Part shown: one piece after another, positions 37,315-47,973 of the stretch
Position numbering within the stretch: the stretch's first letter is position 1
Layout: each line of letters starts with the position of its first letter
Source of the DNA: Thunnus maccoyii
Taxonomy: Eukaryota > Chordata > Actinopteri > Scombriformes > Scombridae
Assembly (NCBI RefSeq): GCF_910596095.1
Contig: NC_056542.1
Location: 26,648,957 to 26,712,956 of the forward strand
Reading direction: 5' to 3'
Length of the DNA: 64,000 nucleotides
Notes under the pieces: generated by a model
Seen by the model: only the letters and a program-made list of their open reading frames with translations
Told to the model about the DNA's origin: nothing
Database searches by the model: none
Translations under genes and position numbers: made by a program

Positions 37315-39720
37315 AGATTCCTGCACCAACAACCACTAAATAATCATTTATGTGTTTTTGTCTAAAATTGTATTTATGGCATGTAAACATGTAAAGATGT
37401 TACTAGGTGTGGTCATACTTTAGTTATTGTGCACTGTAAATTCATTATTGACATACAGGTATTACACTAAATATCTGCAAATACTGAAATGTGTGATCAA
37501 TAAATTGTTAGGTTGCTATAATTAAGTGTTTCAAAGTGTTGTTTTAATTATGAATATTATTTACAATCATATTGCTACTCTTTCTCTACACTCAAATACT
37601 CTAAAATACACAATAGTGATTCCATCTATGGCTGTCTCATGAAAGCATACATCTGATATGTTTTTGCACACTTGATATGTTTCCTGCAATATTAGTAATT
37701 CTCTGACTCTTTTAACACAAATGGTACAAATATTTTCCTACAATAACTGGCCTACTAGAAGTATTTTATTTTAGTTCTGTGTGTAGATCATTTAGATTTA
37801 TTTTTCAAGTTTGGAAGCAAGCTTGACTTTCTGACTACACATGTTGACTGATAGAAGCCTTTATAAATCAATTCAACAAATTTAGCTAAGTATAAAGCAA
37901 GCCAACTACTGATGAGATAGAAAAAGGCGTTCTTGATTAGCTAGTGGCAGTAAGTAGCACCTTAATAAATTCCACAGTTTCACACATTAACAAAAAACCC
38001 AAATCCTCTGATTGTTGATATCATTAATTAGCAAACTAACTGCTGTGATGTAGCAAGCTGATATCAGACTAAAGTTACAACACAGCTACTGTCAATAAGG
38101 GACACCAACCTGCAACAGCTCCATCAAGCTCTTGCTGCTCAATATGCTGATGATGACAGCTGGGTCTGTTTCTTTTTGAAAAAGTTTTATGGCCATGACT
38201 GAAAGAGCAGTAACAATCTTGGTGGACAAACTAAGCAGACTTGAGGGCTAACAAGCTGCTGTTTTAGAGCAAAGAGTGCACCACTTCTGTTCTGTCAGGT
38301 GTTAAATCTGAAAATTCTGTTCTAAACTCTTCTGTCACAGCTAGAGAGAGATATAGAGACAGAGAGAGGTGAGTGGCAAATGGTGGCAAACAGCTGAGGC
38401 TGGTGGGAATGTCATTCATTTTGCAGGTATTTGATTATAAATCAAAGTATTGAAATGTTGACTTAATGATGTTGCTACATGAAAAGTCAGGTATCACAAT
38501 TATCTAACATTAAACTTTAAGAAATATTGCGACAATAGTCCAACTCAGTGTGAGTCTTGATGCAGGGCAGAGCAGCAGATGAGCAAACTGTCAATCACAG
38601 CTGTCAATGTCTACATAGCAGACTTCAAAGCTACTATAAGTCTTCATATCATATTAACAGAGCAATCATTTCCAAAATGACCATCAGCACACTCATTAGA
38701 GGGCTCGAATTTAGTGATTGAGACCATAATGACTGGTTAAAAACATTGCACTTGCATTGGCTTCAGCCTCAAGGCCTGGTAGTGGGCACTTGCCTAAATC
38801 CCAGAAGCTGTGGAACCAGACATGGTACTGTTGTTGACACTGATGTTGTGGTCATTGTAACCAAGCACAGGGTTCAACAAGGTTTTCAGTAAAAGAGGCA
38901 GAGTGTGGTACATTAAGGGATTTTTGTTATTGCACAATATACTGCATTCACTAAGACTGACATTATAAAGTTTATTGACCCTTGATTTTTTTTTGATTTT
39001 TCAATGTAAATAGCCAACAATTAATTATTAAATACATTTTTTCCTTGTTAGTGTCATTGCCATTATTGATTTATCACTCACAACATGATGAATTAATCTT
39101 GAGGTGTTTAGGTGATGATGCAAATAAATAAATAAATAAATAAATAGATAGATAGATAATCTAAAAACATTTTAGTGTTTATTTTATGCATTAATTGACA
39201 GTTTGCTTTATTCATCACACTGTTTAAAATGTTTCAGTGTGTTATATATATAACAGGGATTTATTAACAATTGGCAACATATGTCAGGACATCAGTGATA
39301 CTATTGCAGCAATGTTATGAGAAATTAAAAGCTTTAACATCAGCTGTCATTTTCATTTTTTATGTTAAACATTCCCTGTCTTTAGGAATTTCCTATAACT
39401 ATCACTGATAAGTCATGTTTTCATTTTCTTTATGACATGAACCAAGCAAGTGGTTCAGCAAGGTTATCAGTGAAGGAGGCAGAGTGAAGTACAGTAAGGA
39501 ATTTTTGTTATTGCACAATATACTGCATTCACTAAGACTGAAGTTATAAAGTTTATTGACCCTTGATTTTTTTTTTTGATTTTTCAATGTAAATAGCCAA
39601 CAGTTAATCATTGAATACAGTTTTTCCTTTTTAGTGTCATTGCCATTATTGATTTATAACTCTAAACATGATGAATTAATCTTGAGGTGTTTAAGTGATG
39701 ATGTAAATAAATAAATAATC

Positions 39721-39759
<39 letters not shown>
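39721..39759. repeat. (GATA)n microsatellite upstream of copy 12
   Basis: The shortest of the six GATA tracts, about 39 bp. Confidence 0.95.
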
Positions 39760-39760
<1 letters not shown>

Positions 39761-40112
39761 CTAAAAGCATTTAGTGTTTATTTTATGCATTGATTGACAG
39801 TTTGCTTTATTCATCACACTGTTTAAAATGTTTCAGTCTGTTATATATATATAACAGGGATTTATTAACAATTGGCAACATATGTCAGGACATCAGTGAT
39901 ACTATTGCAGCAATGTTATTATAAATTAAAAGCTTTAACAACATCAGCTGTCATTTTCATTTTGTATGTCAAACATGTTCAGTTCTTCATTATCTGTTAC
40001 ATGAAGTTGCTTTGAAGTACAGATTAAGTAAAAGCATAAATGCATAAATGGCGAAAGGAAAAGTTAATATAAATGTATTGTCAAAATAAAGAACTTTCTA
40101 TTTCCTATCTTT

Positions 40113-40215
40113 GGGAATTTCCTATAACCATCACTCAAGGAGTGATGCAAACCTTTTCCCAGAGGCAGGTACATGCTGTCAATAGTGAAGCAACAGATGC
40201 TCAAGCGAGTATAAA
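40113..40215 (+). promoter_or_regulatory. Core promoter of copy 12
   Basis: kB site 40113-40122, TATAAA 40210-40215. Class B, with the same CCCAGAGGCAGG variant as copy 9, as expected from the higher-order repeat. Confidence 0.72.
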
Positions 40216-40320
40216 TACCAGCACATTTAGCACACTCAACATCAGACAGGTGAAAAGAGCTGACAAGATCAGGATCTGAAGAAATCTTGGTGCAACTTAA
40301 ACCACTCACACACTCTGAAG

Positions 40321-40857
40321 ATGAAGACGTTCAGTGTTGCAATTGCAGTGGCCGTCATGCTCACCTTCATCTTCCTTCAGGAGAGTTCTGCTGTCCCAGT
40401 CACCGGAGTGAGTAACAATATAATAAACACTAGTTCGATTTTCTTATTGCATCTAATGTTTTGTCAGAAAGCTAAGATGTGATTCCTGCTGTAAACATGT
40501 GGAATTCTTTAACAGGAACAAGAGCTGGAAGAAGTGATGAGCAATGACAGTCCAGTTGCTGTACATGAAGAGACATCTGTGGAATCATGGAAGGTATGTT
40601 AAGTTTACTGAATGACTTTGGTCAAATACATTGAGCTAATTCAAATTTAAGTGGATGTGCTTTGCCTACAAAGTGCAATGATGCACTCCACAGAAGAAGA
40701 TGAGCAGAGTCAGAGATAATGCTGGAGATGAACACCTCGCTCATGTCTCTTTTCTTTCACACAGATGCCGTATAACAGACAGAAACGTGGCATTAAGTGT
40801 CGCTTTTGCTGCGGCTGCTGCACCCCCGGTATCTGCGGAGTGTGCTGCAGATTCTGA
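40321..40857 (+). CDS. hamp2: Hepcidin copy 12 (TH1-5-like mature peptide)
   Basis: Exons 40321-40407, 40516-40593 and 40765-40857; 85 residues. Val12 replaces Ile in the signal peptide, and Gly is at mature 17. It begins what would be a third higher-order block, cut short by the compact spacing to copy 13. Poly(A) signal 41042-41047. Confidence 0.95.
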
Positions 40858-42592
40858 AGATTCCTGCACCAACAACCACTAAATAATCATTTATGTGTTT
40901 TTGTCCAAAAATGTATTTATGGCATGTAAACATGTAAAGATGTTACTAGGTGTGGTCATACTTTAGTTATTGTGCGCTGTAAATTCATTATTGACATACA
41001 GGTATTACACTAAATATCTGCAAATACTGAAATGTGTGATCAATAAATTGTTACGTTGCTATAATTAAGTGTTTCAAAGTGTTGTTTTAATTATGAATAT
41101 TATTGACAGTCATATTGCTACTCTTTCTCTACACTCAAATACTCTAAAATACACAATAGTGATTCCATCTATGGCTGTCTCATGAAAGCATACATCTGAT
41201 ATGTTTTTGCACACTTGATATGTTTCCTGCAATATTAGTAATTCTCTGACTCTTTTAACACAAATGGTACAAATATTTTCCTACAATAACTGGCCTACTA
41301 GAAGTATTTTATTTTAGTTCTGTGTGTAGATCATTTAGATTTATTTTTCAAGTTTGGAAGCAAGCTTGATTTTCTAACTACACATGTTGACTGATAGAAG
41401 CCTTTATAAATCAATTCAACAAATTTAGCTAAGTATAAAGCAAGCCAACTACTGATGAGATAGAAAAAGGCGTTCTTGATTAGCTAGTGGCAGTAAGTAA
41501 CACCTTAATAAATTCCACAGTTTCACACATTAACAAAAAGCAAATCCTCTGATTGTTGATATCATTAAATAGCAAACTAACTGCTGTGATGTAACAAACT
41601 GATATCAGACTAAAGTTACAACACAGCTACTGTCAATAAGGGACACCAACCTGCAACAGCTCCATCAAGCTCTTGCTGCTCAATATGCTGATGATGACAG
41701 CTGGGTCTGTTTCTTTTTGAAAAAGGTCTATGGCCATGATTGAAAGAGCAGTAACAATCTTGGTGGACAAACTAAGCAGACTTGAGGGCTAACAAGCTGC
41801 TGTTTTAGAGCAAAGAGTGCACCACTTCTGTTCTGTCAGGTGTTTAATCTGAAAATTCTGTTCTAAACTCTTCTGTCACAGCTAGAGAGAGATATAGAGA
41901 CAGAGAGAGGTGAGTGGCAAATGGTGGCAAACAGCTGAGGCTGGTGGGAATGTCATTCATTTTGCAGGTATTTGATAATAAATCAAAATATTAAAATGTT
42001 GACCTAATGATGTTGTTACATAAAAAGTATCACAATTATCTAACATTAAACTTTAAGAAATATTGCGACAATAGTCCAACTCAGTGTGAGTCCTGATGCA
42101 GGGCAGAGCAGCAGATGAGCAAACTGTCAATCACAGCTGTCAATGTCTACATAGCAGACTTCAAAGCTACTATAAGTCTTCATATCATATTAACAGAGCA
42201 ATCATTTCCAAAATGACCATCAGCACACTCATTAGAGGGCTCGAATTTAGTGATTGAGACCATAATGACTGGTTAAAAACATTGCACTTGCATTGGCTTC
42301 AGCCTCAAGGCCTGGTAGTTGCCACTTGCCTAAATCCCAGAAGCTGTGGAACCAGACATGGTACTGTTGTTGACACTGATGTTGTGGTCATTGTAACCAA
42401 GCACAGTGTTCAAGAAGGTTTTCAGACAACATGTCAAACATGTTCAGTTCTTCATTATATGTCACATGAAGTTGCTTTGAAGTACAGATTAAGTAAAAGC
42501 ATAAATGCATAAACAATGAGAGGAAAAGTTGATGATTGATTTGATATTGAGGAGCAGACAGTCAAATAAAGAACTTTCTATTTCCTATCTTT

Positions 42593-42695
42593 GGGAATTT
42601 CCCATAACCATCACTCAAGGAGTGATGCAAACCTTTTCCCAGAAGCAGGTACATGCTGTCAATAGTGAAGCAACAGATGCTCAAGCGAGTATAAA
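42593..42695 (+). promoter_or_regulatory. Core promoter of copy 13
   Basis: kB site 42593-42602 (GGGAATTTCC, followed by a further C), TATAAA 42690-42695. Class A-like, with the HNF1-like site altered to GTTGATGATTGAT. The distal spacer is heavily shortened. Confidence 0.72.
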
Positions 42696-42800
42696 TACCA
42701 GCACATTTAGCACACTCAACATCAGACAGGTGAAAAGAGCTGACAAGATCAGGATCTGAAGAAATCTTGGTGCAACTTAAACCACTCACACACTCTGAAG

Positions 42801-43262
42801 ATGAAGACGTTCAGTGTTGCAGTTGCAGTGGCCATCATGCTCACCTTCATTTTCCTTCAGGAGAGCTCTGCTGTCCCAGTCACCGGAGTGAGTAACAATA
42901 TAATAAACACTAGTTCGATTTTCTTATTGCATCTAATGTTTTGTCAGAAAGCTAAGATGTGATTCCTGCTGTAAACATGTGAAATTCTTTAACAGGAACA
43001 AGAGCTGGAAGAAGTGATGAGCAATGACAGTCCAGTTGCTGTACATGAAGAGACATCTGTGGAATCATGGAAGGTATGTTAAGTTTACTGAACAGATTAT
43101 GAAAAGCAAATTACCATAAGATCATTCAAAGGTGGACCAACAGCTTGCTCATGTTCGTCTTTCACACAGATGCCGTATAACAGACAGAAACGTGGCCTTA
43201 AGTGTCGTGTTTGCTGTGGCTGCTGCATCCCTGGTGTCTGCGGAGTGTGCTGCACAATCTGA
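42801..43262 (+). CDS. hamp2: Hepcidin copy 13, mosaic gene with divergent mature peptide
   Basis: Exons 42801-42887, 42996-43073 and 43170-43262; 85 residues. Exons 1 and 2 are of the array type (exon 2 identical to copy 2). Exon 3 encodes a different 22-residue peptide, opening GLKCRVCCGCC and ending IPGVCGVCCTI. All eight cysteines are kept, but the usual C-terminal Arg-Phe is lost and net charge is about +2. Intron 2 is only 96 bp and unlike that of the array after its first 20 bases. The 3' UTR and poly(A) signal (43410-43415) match the older genes 14-15 better than copies 1-12. It reads as a recombinant between an array gene and an older downstream gene, or as the ancestral edge copy whose 5' half was converted. 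Confidence 0.95.
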
Positions 43263-43415
43263 GGACTCCTGCACCAACAACCACTAAATAATCATTTATG
43301 TGTTTTTGTGTCTTAATTCAATTATACTACTTTGTATTTAGGGCATGTAAAATTAATTTTTACTAGATTTGGTCATGCTGTACTTCATTTTTGCACAGTG
43401 TATTATCACAATAAA

Positions 43416-44198
43416 ATACCATAACATAACTAAAACATAATGTGCCAAAGTATTGTTCTGCAGTCAATTTGAGCCTAACTTTAATCATACAAATCAAAAA
43501 ACATCTTTAAGTTAATTAATATAACATTACATCCACAACTCAACATTTCTTTCACAGTGCTTTCATTCTTCATAGTTAACATTTCTTAAATGAACTCAAA
43601 TATTGAATGTTTTCAGATAAAGATAGAAAGGTAAAACATTGTAATATTGTCAGAAAATAACCACTGAAATACAATAAGTGTTTACATTGTCATCACAGTT
43701 TCATTTTTTAGATTTCTGTCACTGCTACTTTTGCTTTGGTGACAAATAAATGACACTCAAAAAGAATAAAACATGATTAAATACATTTTTGAGGATTTGT
43801 TACAAACATTTGGGGCAGGCAAACAGAATGACGTGTTCTTCATTACTTTACATGACACGTTAATTCAAATTAGTTTAGAAATGAGGTGAACATGTAAACA
43901 TCAGGTGATGCTCCCCTTTAATATTATACATATATGGAAAACCTAGAAGTGATTTCTTTCACAGTTCAGCAGGGTTGTCAATAAACCAGACACAGTGAAG
44001 AAGGGAAATTTGCTTATTACATCAGATACTTGCAAAGCCTGAAGTTGCTAAAAATCTGTGATTTCATTGGTGTTAAAGCCCAAAATATATTACTTTATAA
44101 ATTTATTTTGACTTTTCATTTCATTACTGTTTCTCACTGTTTCTCATATATGTATTTATTTATTTTCAAAGTAGAAAATTTCCAAAAACCATTGCTCA
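43416..44198. other. Spacer between copies 13 and 14, first half duplicated downstream
   Basis: No gene seen. The stretch from about 43497 to 43720 recurs at about 47282-47500 (for example CAACATTTCTTTCACAGTGC against CATCATTTCTTTCACAGTGC). The stretch from 43921 onward recurs from about 47499, so the unit holding copy 14 was duplicated to give copy 15, with a deletion of about 200 bp in the second. Confidence 0.8.
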
Positions 44199-44285
44199 GG
44201 AATTTCCCAACTCTAGTCCAGCCCATCCCTGGCAGCAGAAACATGCTGCCAGTGATGAGTCAACAGTGGTCCAAGTCTGTATAAA
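44199..44285 (+). promoter_or_regulatory. Core promoter of copy 14
   Basis: GGAATTTCCC (kB consensus on the minus strand) at 44199-44208 and TATAAA at 44280-44285. Spacing is 16 bp shorter than in the array promoters. Confidence 0.72.
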
Positions 44286-44399
44286 TAAAAGCACATTTTG
44301 CACACTCAACCATCAGACAGGGGAACAACTCAGAAGAGCTGACCAAACTAAAAGAAAATTAGTTGACTTAAAAGCGTAAACGTCTCAAACTCTCCTAAG

Positions 44400-45119
44400 A
44401 TGAAGACATTCAGTGTTGCAGTTGCAGTGGCCGTCATGCTCACCTTTATTTGCATTCAAGAGAGCGTTGCCACACTCAGTGAAGTAAGTACTTGACTTTC
44501 ACTCTTTTAATCCATTTATAGATATAAATGTTTTGTCATGATGCTAAAATGTTGGTCTGACTGTAAATGTTCATAATTCATTAACAGGTGCAAGCGCCGG
44601 AGGAGATGATGAGCGATGACAGTCCAGTTGCAGCACATGAAGAGACATCTAAGGAATCCTGGATGGTGACTCAAGATATTCAGGCAAATATCTTAAGTCA
44701 ATTCAAATATAAGTGGATGTATTTTCCCTACAAAATGCCCTGATGCACTCCACAGAAGGAGCGTGTCAAAATGCTGAAATGTGGTTCTTAATATAAATGT
44801 GCACAATTCTTTAAATTTAAGGCGCAAGAGATGGAGGAAATGATGTTTACTCCAGTTTCTGCAAATGAGACATCAGTGGACTCATGGATGGTATGTTCAC
44901 TTAGCTGAATGAATCAATCCAAATACCTTAAGCTAATTCAAATAAAAATAGATGAGAGAAAGAGTGAGATAATGCTGGAGATGAACACCTTGCTCATGTC
45001 TCTTGTCTTTCACACAGATGCCGTATAAAAGCAGACAGAAGCGAGGCATTAAGTGTCGCTTTTGCTGCAGCTGCTGCCGCAACCGTCGCGCTTACTGTGG
45101 ATTGTGCTGCAAGTTCTGA
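44400..45119 (+). CDS. hamp2: Hepcidin copy 14, duplicated exon 2, cationic mature peptide
   Basis: Exon 1 is 44400-44483 (28 codons, signal peptide MKTFSVAVAVAVMLTFICIQ). Exon 2a is 44588-44665 and a second, related propiece exon 2b is 44822-44890. Exon 3 is 45018-45119. All are phase 0, so 1-2a-3 (87 residues), 1-2b-3 (84) and 1-2a-2b-3 (110) all stay in frame. Exon 2a is followed by a poor donor (GTGACT) and 2b by the normal GTATGT, so 2b may have taken over. Furin site RQKR. The mature peptide is 24 residues, opening GIKCRFCCSCC, with RNRRAY inserted before CGLCCKF. It has eight cysteines and net charge about +6, much more cationic than the array product. Poly(A) signal 45266-45271. Which exon-2 form is used cannot be told from DNA. 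Confidence 0.88.
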
Positions 45120-45271
45120 GGATTCCTGCACCAACAACCTCTAAATTATCATTTCTCCTGTTTTTTCACTTGAGCTATTTTATTGCTTTGTATTCAAGGC
45201 ATGTAAAATTAGTTTTTACCAGATTTGGTCATGATGTACTTAATTTGTGCACACTGTATTATCACAATAAA

Positions 45272-47281
45272 ATATAACATAACTAAAACATAATGTGTCA
45301 AAGTGTTGTGTGTTTTGTTGACACTGATCTTGTTGTCACATGAGTCAAACACAGTAGGAGATATTGCTTTCTGCACAAGAAACTGAATTGTGAAGACTTA
45401 CAGAAGTTACACTAAGAATTTAAATGGCACCTTTTAATATCAGCTTTAACAGCCCAAAGATAATTTTCTACCTTTATTTTTCCTTTTTCCTTTTTTTTAA
45501 TGTCCATAGTAAACAGTCCACCATAAAGTATTTATTCACAACCTATTTTTTGAGTCTTTTTGTTTGCTTTCACATTAACATTCATTCGACTCTTTGCTAA
45601 ATCCCGCCCGAACAGTAATTATCCAATCATAGCTTTGCAGCAGTAACTTGTCAAGACAGTTCTGTCAAGCTTTGGATTTTCCCACATGTTGAAATGGTGT
45701 GCATGCTGCTCTAGTAAAACAGAAACTCTGTATTTCAAGAAGTTGGGGGGTGTTTCTTTTTAACCTCACCGTGACCAAAAACACTAACGCAAAAGTAAAT
45801 GATTATCAATGAATATGCACAATTGGCCTATCACCATTCTCAATCGTTTTCCTGCATTCATTTTTATACTCAGATATGATAAATTATATAAAAGTGATTC
45901 AATCAGTGGCCAGTTCATTACAGCATTGATCTTTTCTTAATTTTGAAAATACATCTGGTGCACATGGTACATGAGGTGAGTTATTACACACATGATATAA
46001 TACTAACAGTCTGAGGTGAAAGCTGCATGTCCAGGCAAAGAGTTAACTTCCTCACCAGTTGACTATCTGTGTAGAAGACTTGGAATTAAAGGAGAGCATT
46101 GTTTATGTATCGTAGGGTAGAACAGTAAAAATGTAATTGAAATTACGTTTTTCTTCATCCTTCATTCTTAAACAAGCCCTGGACAGTTTGGATGTTTGCC
46201 ATAGAATAACATACTTGGACAAGAGTTGTTAGTTATATGATTTAATGTTGCATGTTCAAACATTAAGCTTCACTTTGACAAGGGAAAAGATTTGAAGATA
46301 AGTGATATCCAATGTGTTTGGCAAACATAATGGTGTCTAACGCAATGGAAAACCATTTTTATTATTCAAACTCTAATATAGTAGCATCTCGGCCCCCCAA
46401 AGACTGAAATTCTTGTCCTGAACAAGTATTTCAAATATAAACTGTAGTCACGTCTGATTGAAAGATGGAAATTCCTGAGCAATGGAAATGGGAAATTCCT
46501 TTTTTTTTGTTAGTGGGCCCTTGTGTTTGTTTATTAATTTCATCTTTCTTTCCGGTTCATGAGTACAGCATCTTTGTGATACACAATAATAACAATTAGC
46601 ACAAAAATGGTAAAGCACACTTCTAAAGCTGGGATATTTTTCCCTCATCACTGTGTTTAATGTGTATGTAACATTGTTTGTCAGAGTGAGAAAACTGTTA
46701 AAAAACAAAAAAAAAGGTTTTAAATAAATACATATTGTGTGTACTACTCCCTGCACAAATATACGGTATCAACAGTCTTCGTGTTAGTAAAATGATACAA
46801 ATGTACTACACATTTGTGTGTTAATGAAAACATGTGTCAGTGCTTTGTACAATATTTTATCAGTTTTTTTCACATGATGCAGCTGTGGTGTTTTGCAGCA
46901 GCATTGAGTTGTTTGTGCATAATTTAATGAAGGTAACCACAGTGGGTAATCAAGCATAACAGTCCTGTGCTTATATATGACACTTTTCAAAATACAGGCA
47001 GCACTTCATCATATTTAGAGCCTCCTTATAGGAAATAGAGACAGAACACTAACACACAATAAATAAGTATAAAGTACTAATGCAGTTTAGTGTGTGCACA
47101 GGTAACAAGTGTGCATTCTTTTGTTGGCTCTCTTACTATCCCCTTTTGCTGTCTGCTCACACTCTTGTCCTGGTAAAATGGTTCATTACATTTTGTTTTA
47201 ATAGACACTTGAATCCTCTCTCACACAGTGAACACTCACAGAAATATTTAGTTCATTTAACATAGATGAAACCAATGAAAA
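45272..47281. other. Spacer between copies 14 and 15; no intact gene
   Basis: AT-rich, without a convincing gene. Traces of hepcidin-unit flank are visible. About 45310-45480 recalls the distal upstream block of the array. About 46900-47060 (TTTAATGAAGGTAAC, CAGTGGGTAA) matches the block 3' of copy 17 at about 59390-59520. An inverted promoter fragment lies at about 46450-46530. Confidence 0.6.
46450..46530 (-). pseudogene. Inverted hepcidin promoter fragment with two kB-like sites
   Basis: Read on the minus strand this gives CCACTAACAAAAA, then AGGAATTTCCCATT, then GCTCAGGAATTTCC. That is the order seen upstream of copy 17 on the plus strand (GGCTAACAAACAAAAATAGA, GAATTTCCCATTCC, TCAGGGATTTCCC). 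No TATA box or coding exon follows on the minus strand, so it is a truncated, inverted piece. Confidence 0.6.
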
Positions 47282-47769
47282 CACATCTTTAAGTTAATTA
47301 ATATAACATTACATACACAACTCATCATTTCTTTCACAGTGCTTTCATTCTTCATAGTTAACATTTCTTAAATGAACTCAAATATTGAATGTTTTCAGAT
47401 AAAGATAGAAAGGTAAAACATTGTAATATTGTCAGAAAATAACCACTGAAATACAATAAGTGTTTACATTGTCATCACAGTTTCATTTTTTAGATTTAAT
47501 ATTATACATGTATGGAAAACCTAGAAGTGATTTCTTTCACAGTTCAGCAGGGTTGTCAATAAACCAGACACAGTGAAGAAGGGAAATTTGCTTATTACAT
47601 CAGATACTTGCAAAGACTGAAGTTGCTAAAAAATGAAATGCCCTATGATTTCATTGGTGTTAAAGCCCACAATATATTACTTATTATTTTGACTTTTCAT
47701 TTCATTACTGTTTCTCATATATGTATTTATTTATTTTTAAAGTAGAAAATTTCCAAAACCCATTGCTCA

Positions 47770-47856
47770 GGAATTTCCCAACTCTAGTCCAGCCCATCCC
47801 TGGCAGCAGAAACATGCTGCCAGTGATGAGTCAACTTTGGTCCAAGTCAGTATAAA
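47770..47856 (+). promoter_or_regulatory. Core promoter of copy 15
   Basis: GGAATTTCCC at 47770-47779 and TATAAA at 47851-47856; nearly the same sequence as the copy 14 promoter. Confidence 0.72.
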
Positions 47857-47973
47857 TAAGAGCACATTTCACACACTCAACCATCAGACAGGGGAACAAC
47901 TCAGAAGAGCTGACCAAACTATCAAAAGAAAATTAATTGACTTAAAAGCGTAAACGTCTCAAACTCTCCTAAG

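Larger units (their letters stand above)
19458..40320 (+). repeat. Higher-order repeat: two 10.43-kb blocks of three hepcidin units
   Basis: The spacing pattern 3557/3318/3554 (from copy 6) repeats as 3575/3318/3541 (from copy 9). The distance from copy 6 to copy 9 is 10,429 bp and from copy 9 to copy 12 is 10,434 bp. Copies 8 and 11 share a distinctive spacer variant (TTGCACAACATACTTAGTCA near 25165 and 35613), the same promoter class and Val8 in the signal peptide. The block was therefore duplicated as three genes together. Confidence 0.85.
2838..43320 (+). repeat. Tandem hepcidin array, 13 gene-bearing units
   Basis: The array begins at a spacer sequence (CATTTTGCAGGTATTTGA, near 2850) that recurs in every unit and ends in the 3' UTR of copy 13. 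ATG-to-ATG spacings are 3578, 2938, 2938, 2938, 2931, 3557, 3318, 3554, 3575, 3318, 3541 and 2480 bp. Each unit holds about 0.7 kb of gene and 1.8-2.9 kb of AT-rich spacer. Length classes differ by an additional spacer block of about 640 bp that includes a GATA microsatellite (copies 2, 7, 9, 10, 12), or by a shorter variant block (copies 8 and 11). The first spacer lacks about 65 bp present in later ones, near 2950. I see no gene other than hepcidin in the spacers. The short reading frames that recur in every unit are by-products of sequence identity. Confidence 0.95.

Noticed and set aside
42282-42512. 76-codon open frame upstream of copy 13
   Set aside because: It is spacer sequence present in all units and happens to stay open here because of a deletion.
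3788-42789. Recurrent short open frames in every array unit on both strands (60, 64, 68, 81 and 111 codons)
   Set aside because: They recur because the units are near-identical. They overlap the promoter, introns or exon 3 in the wrong frame, and show no coding features.
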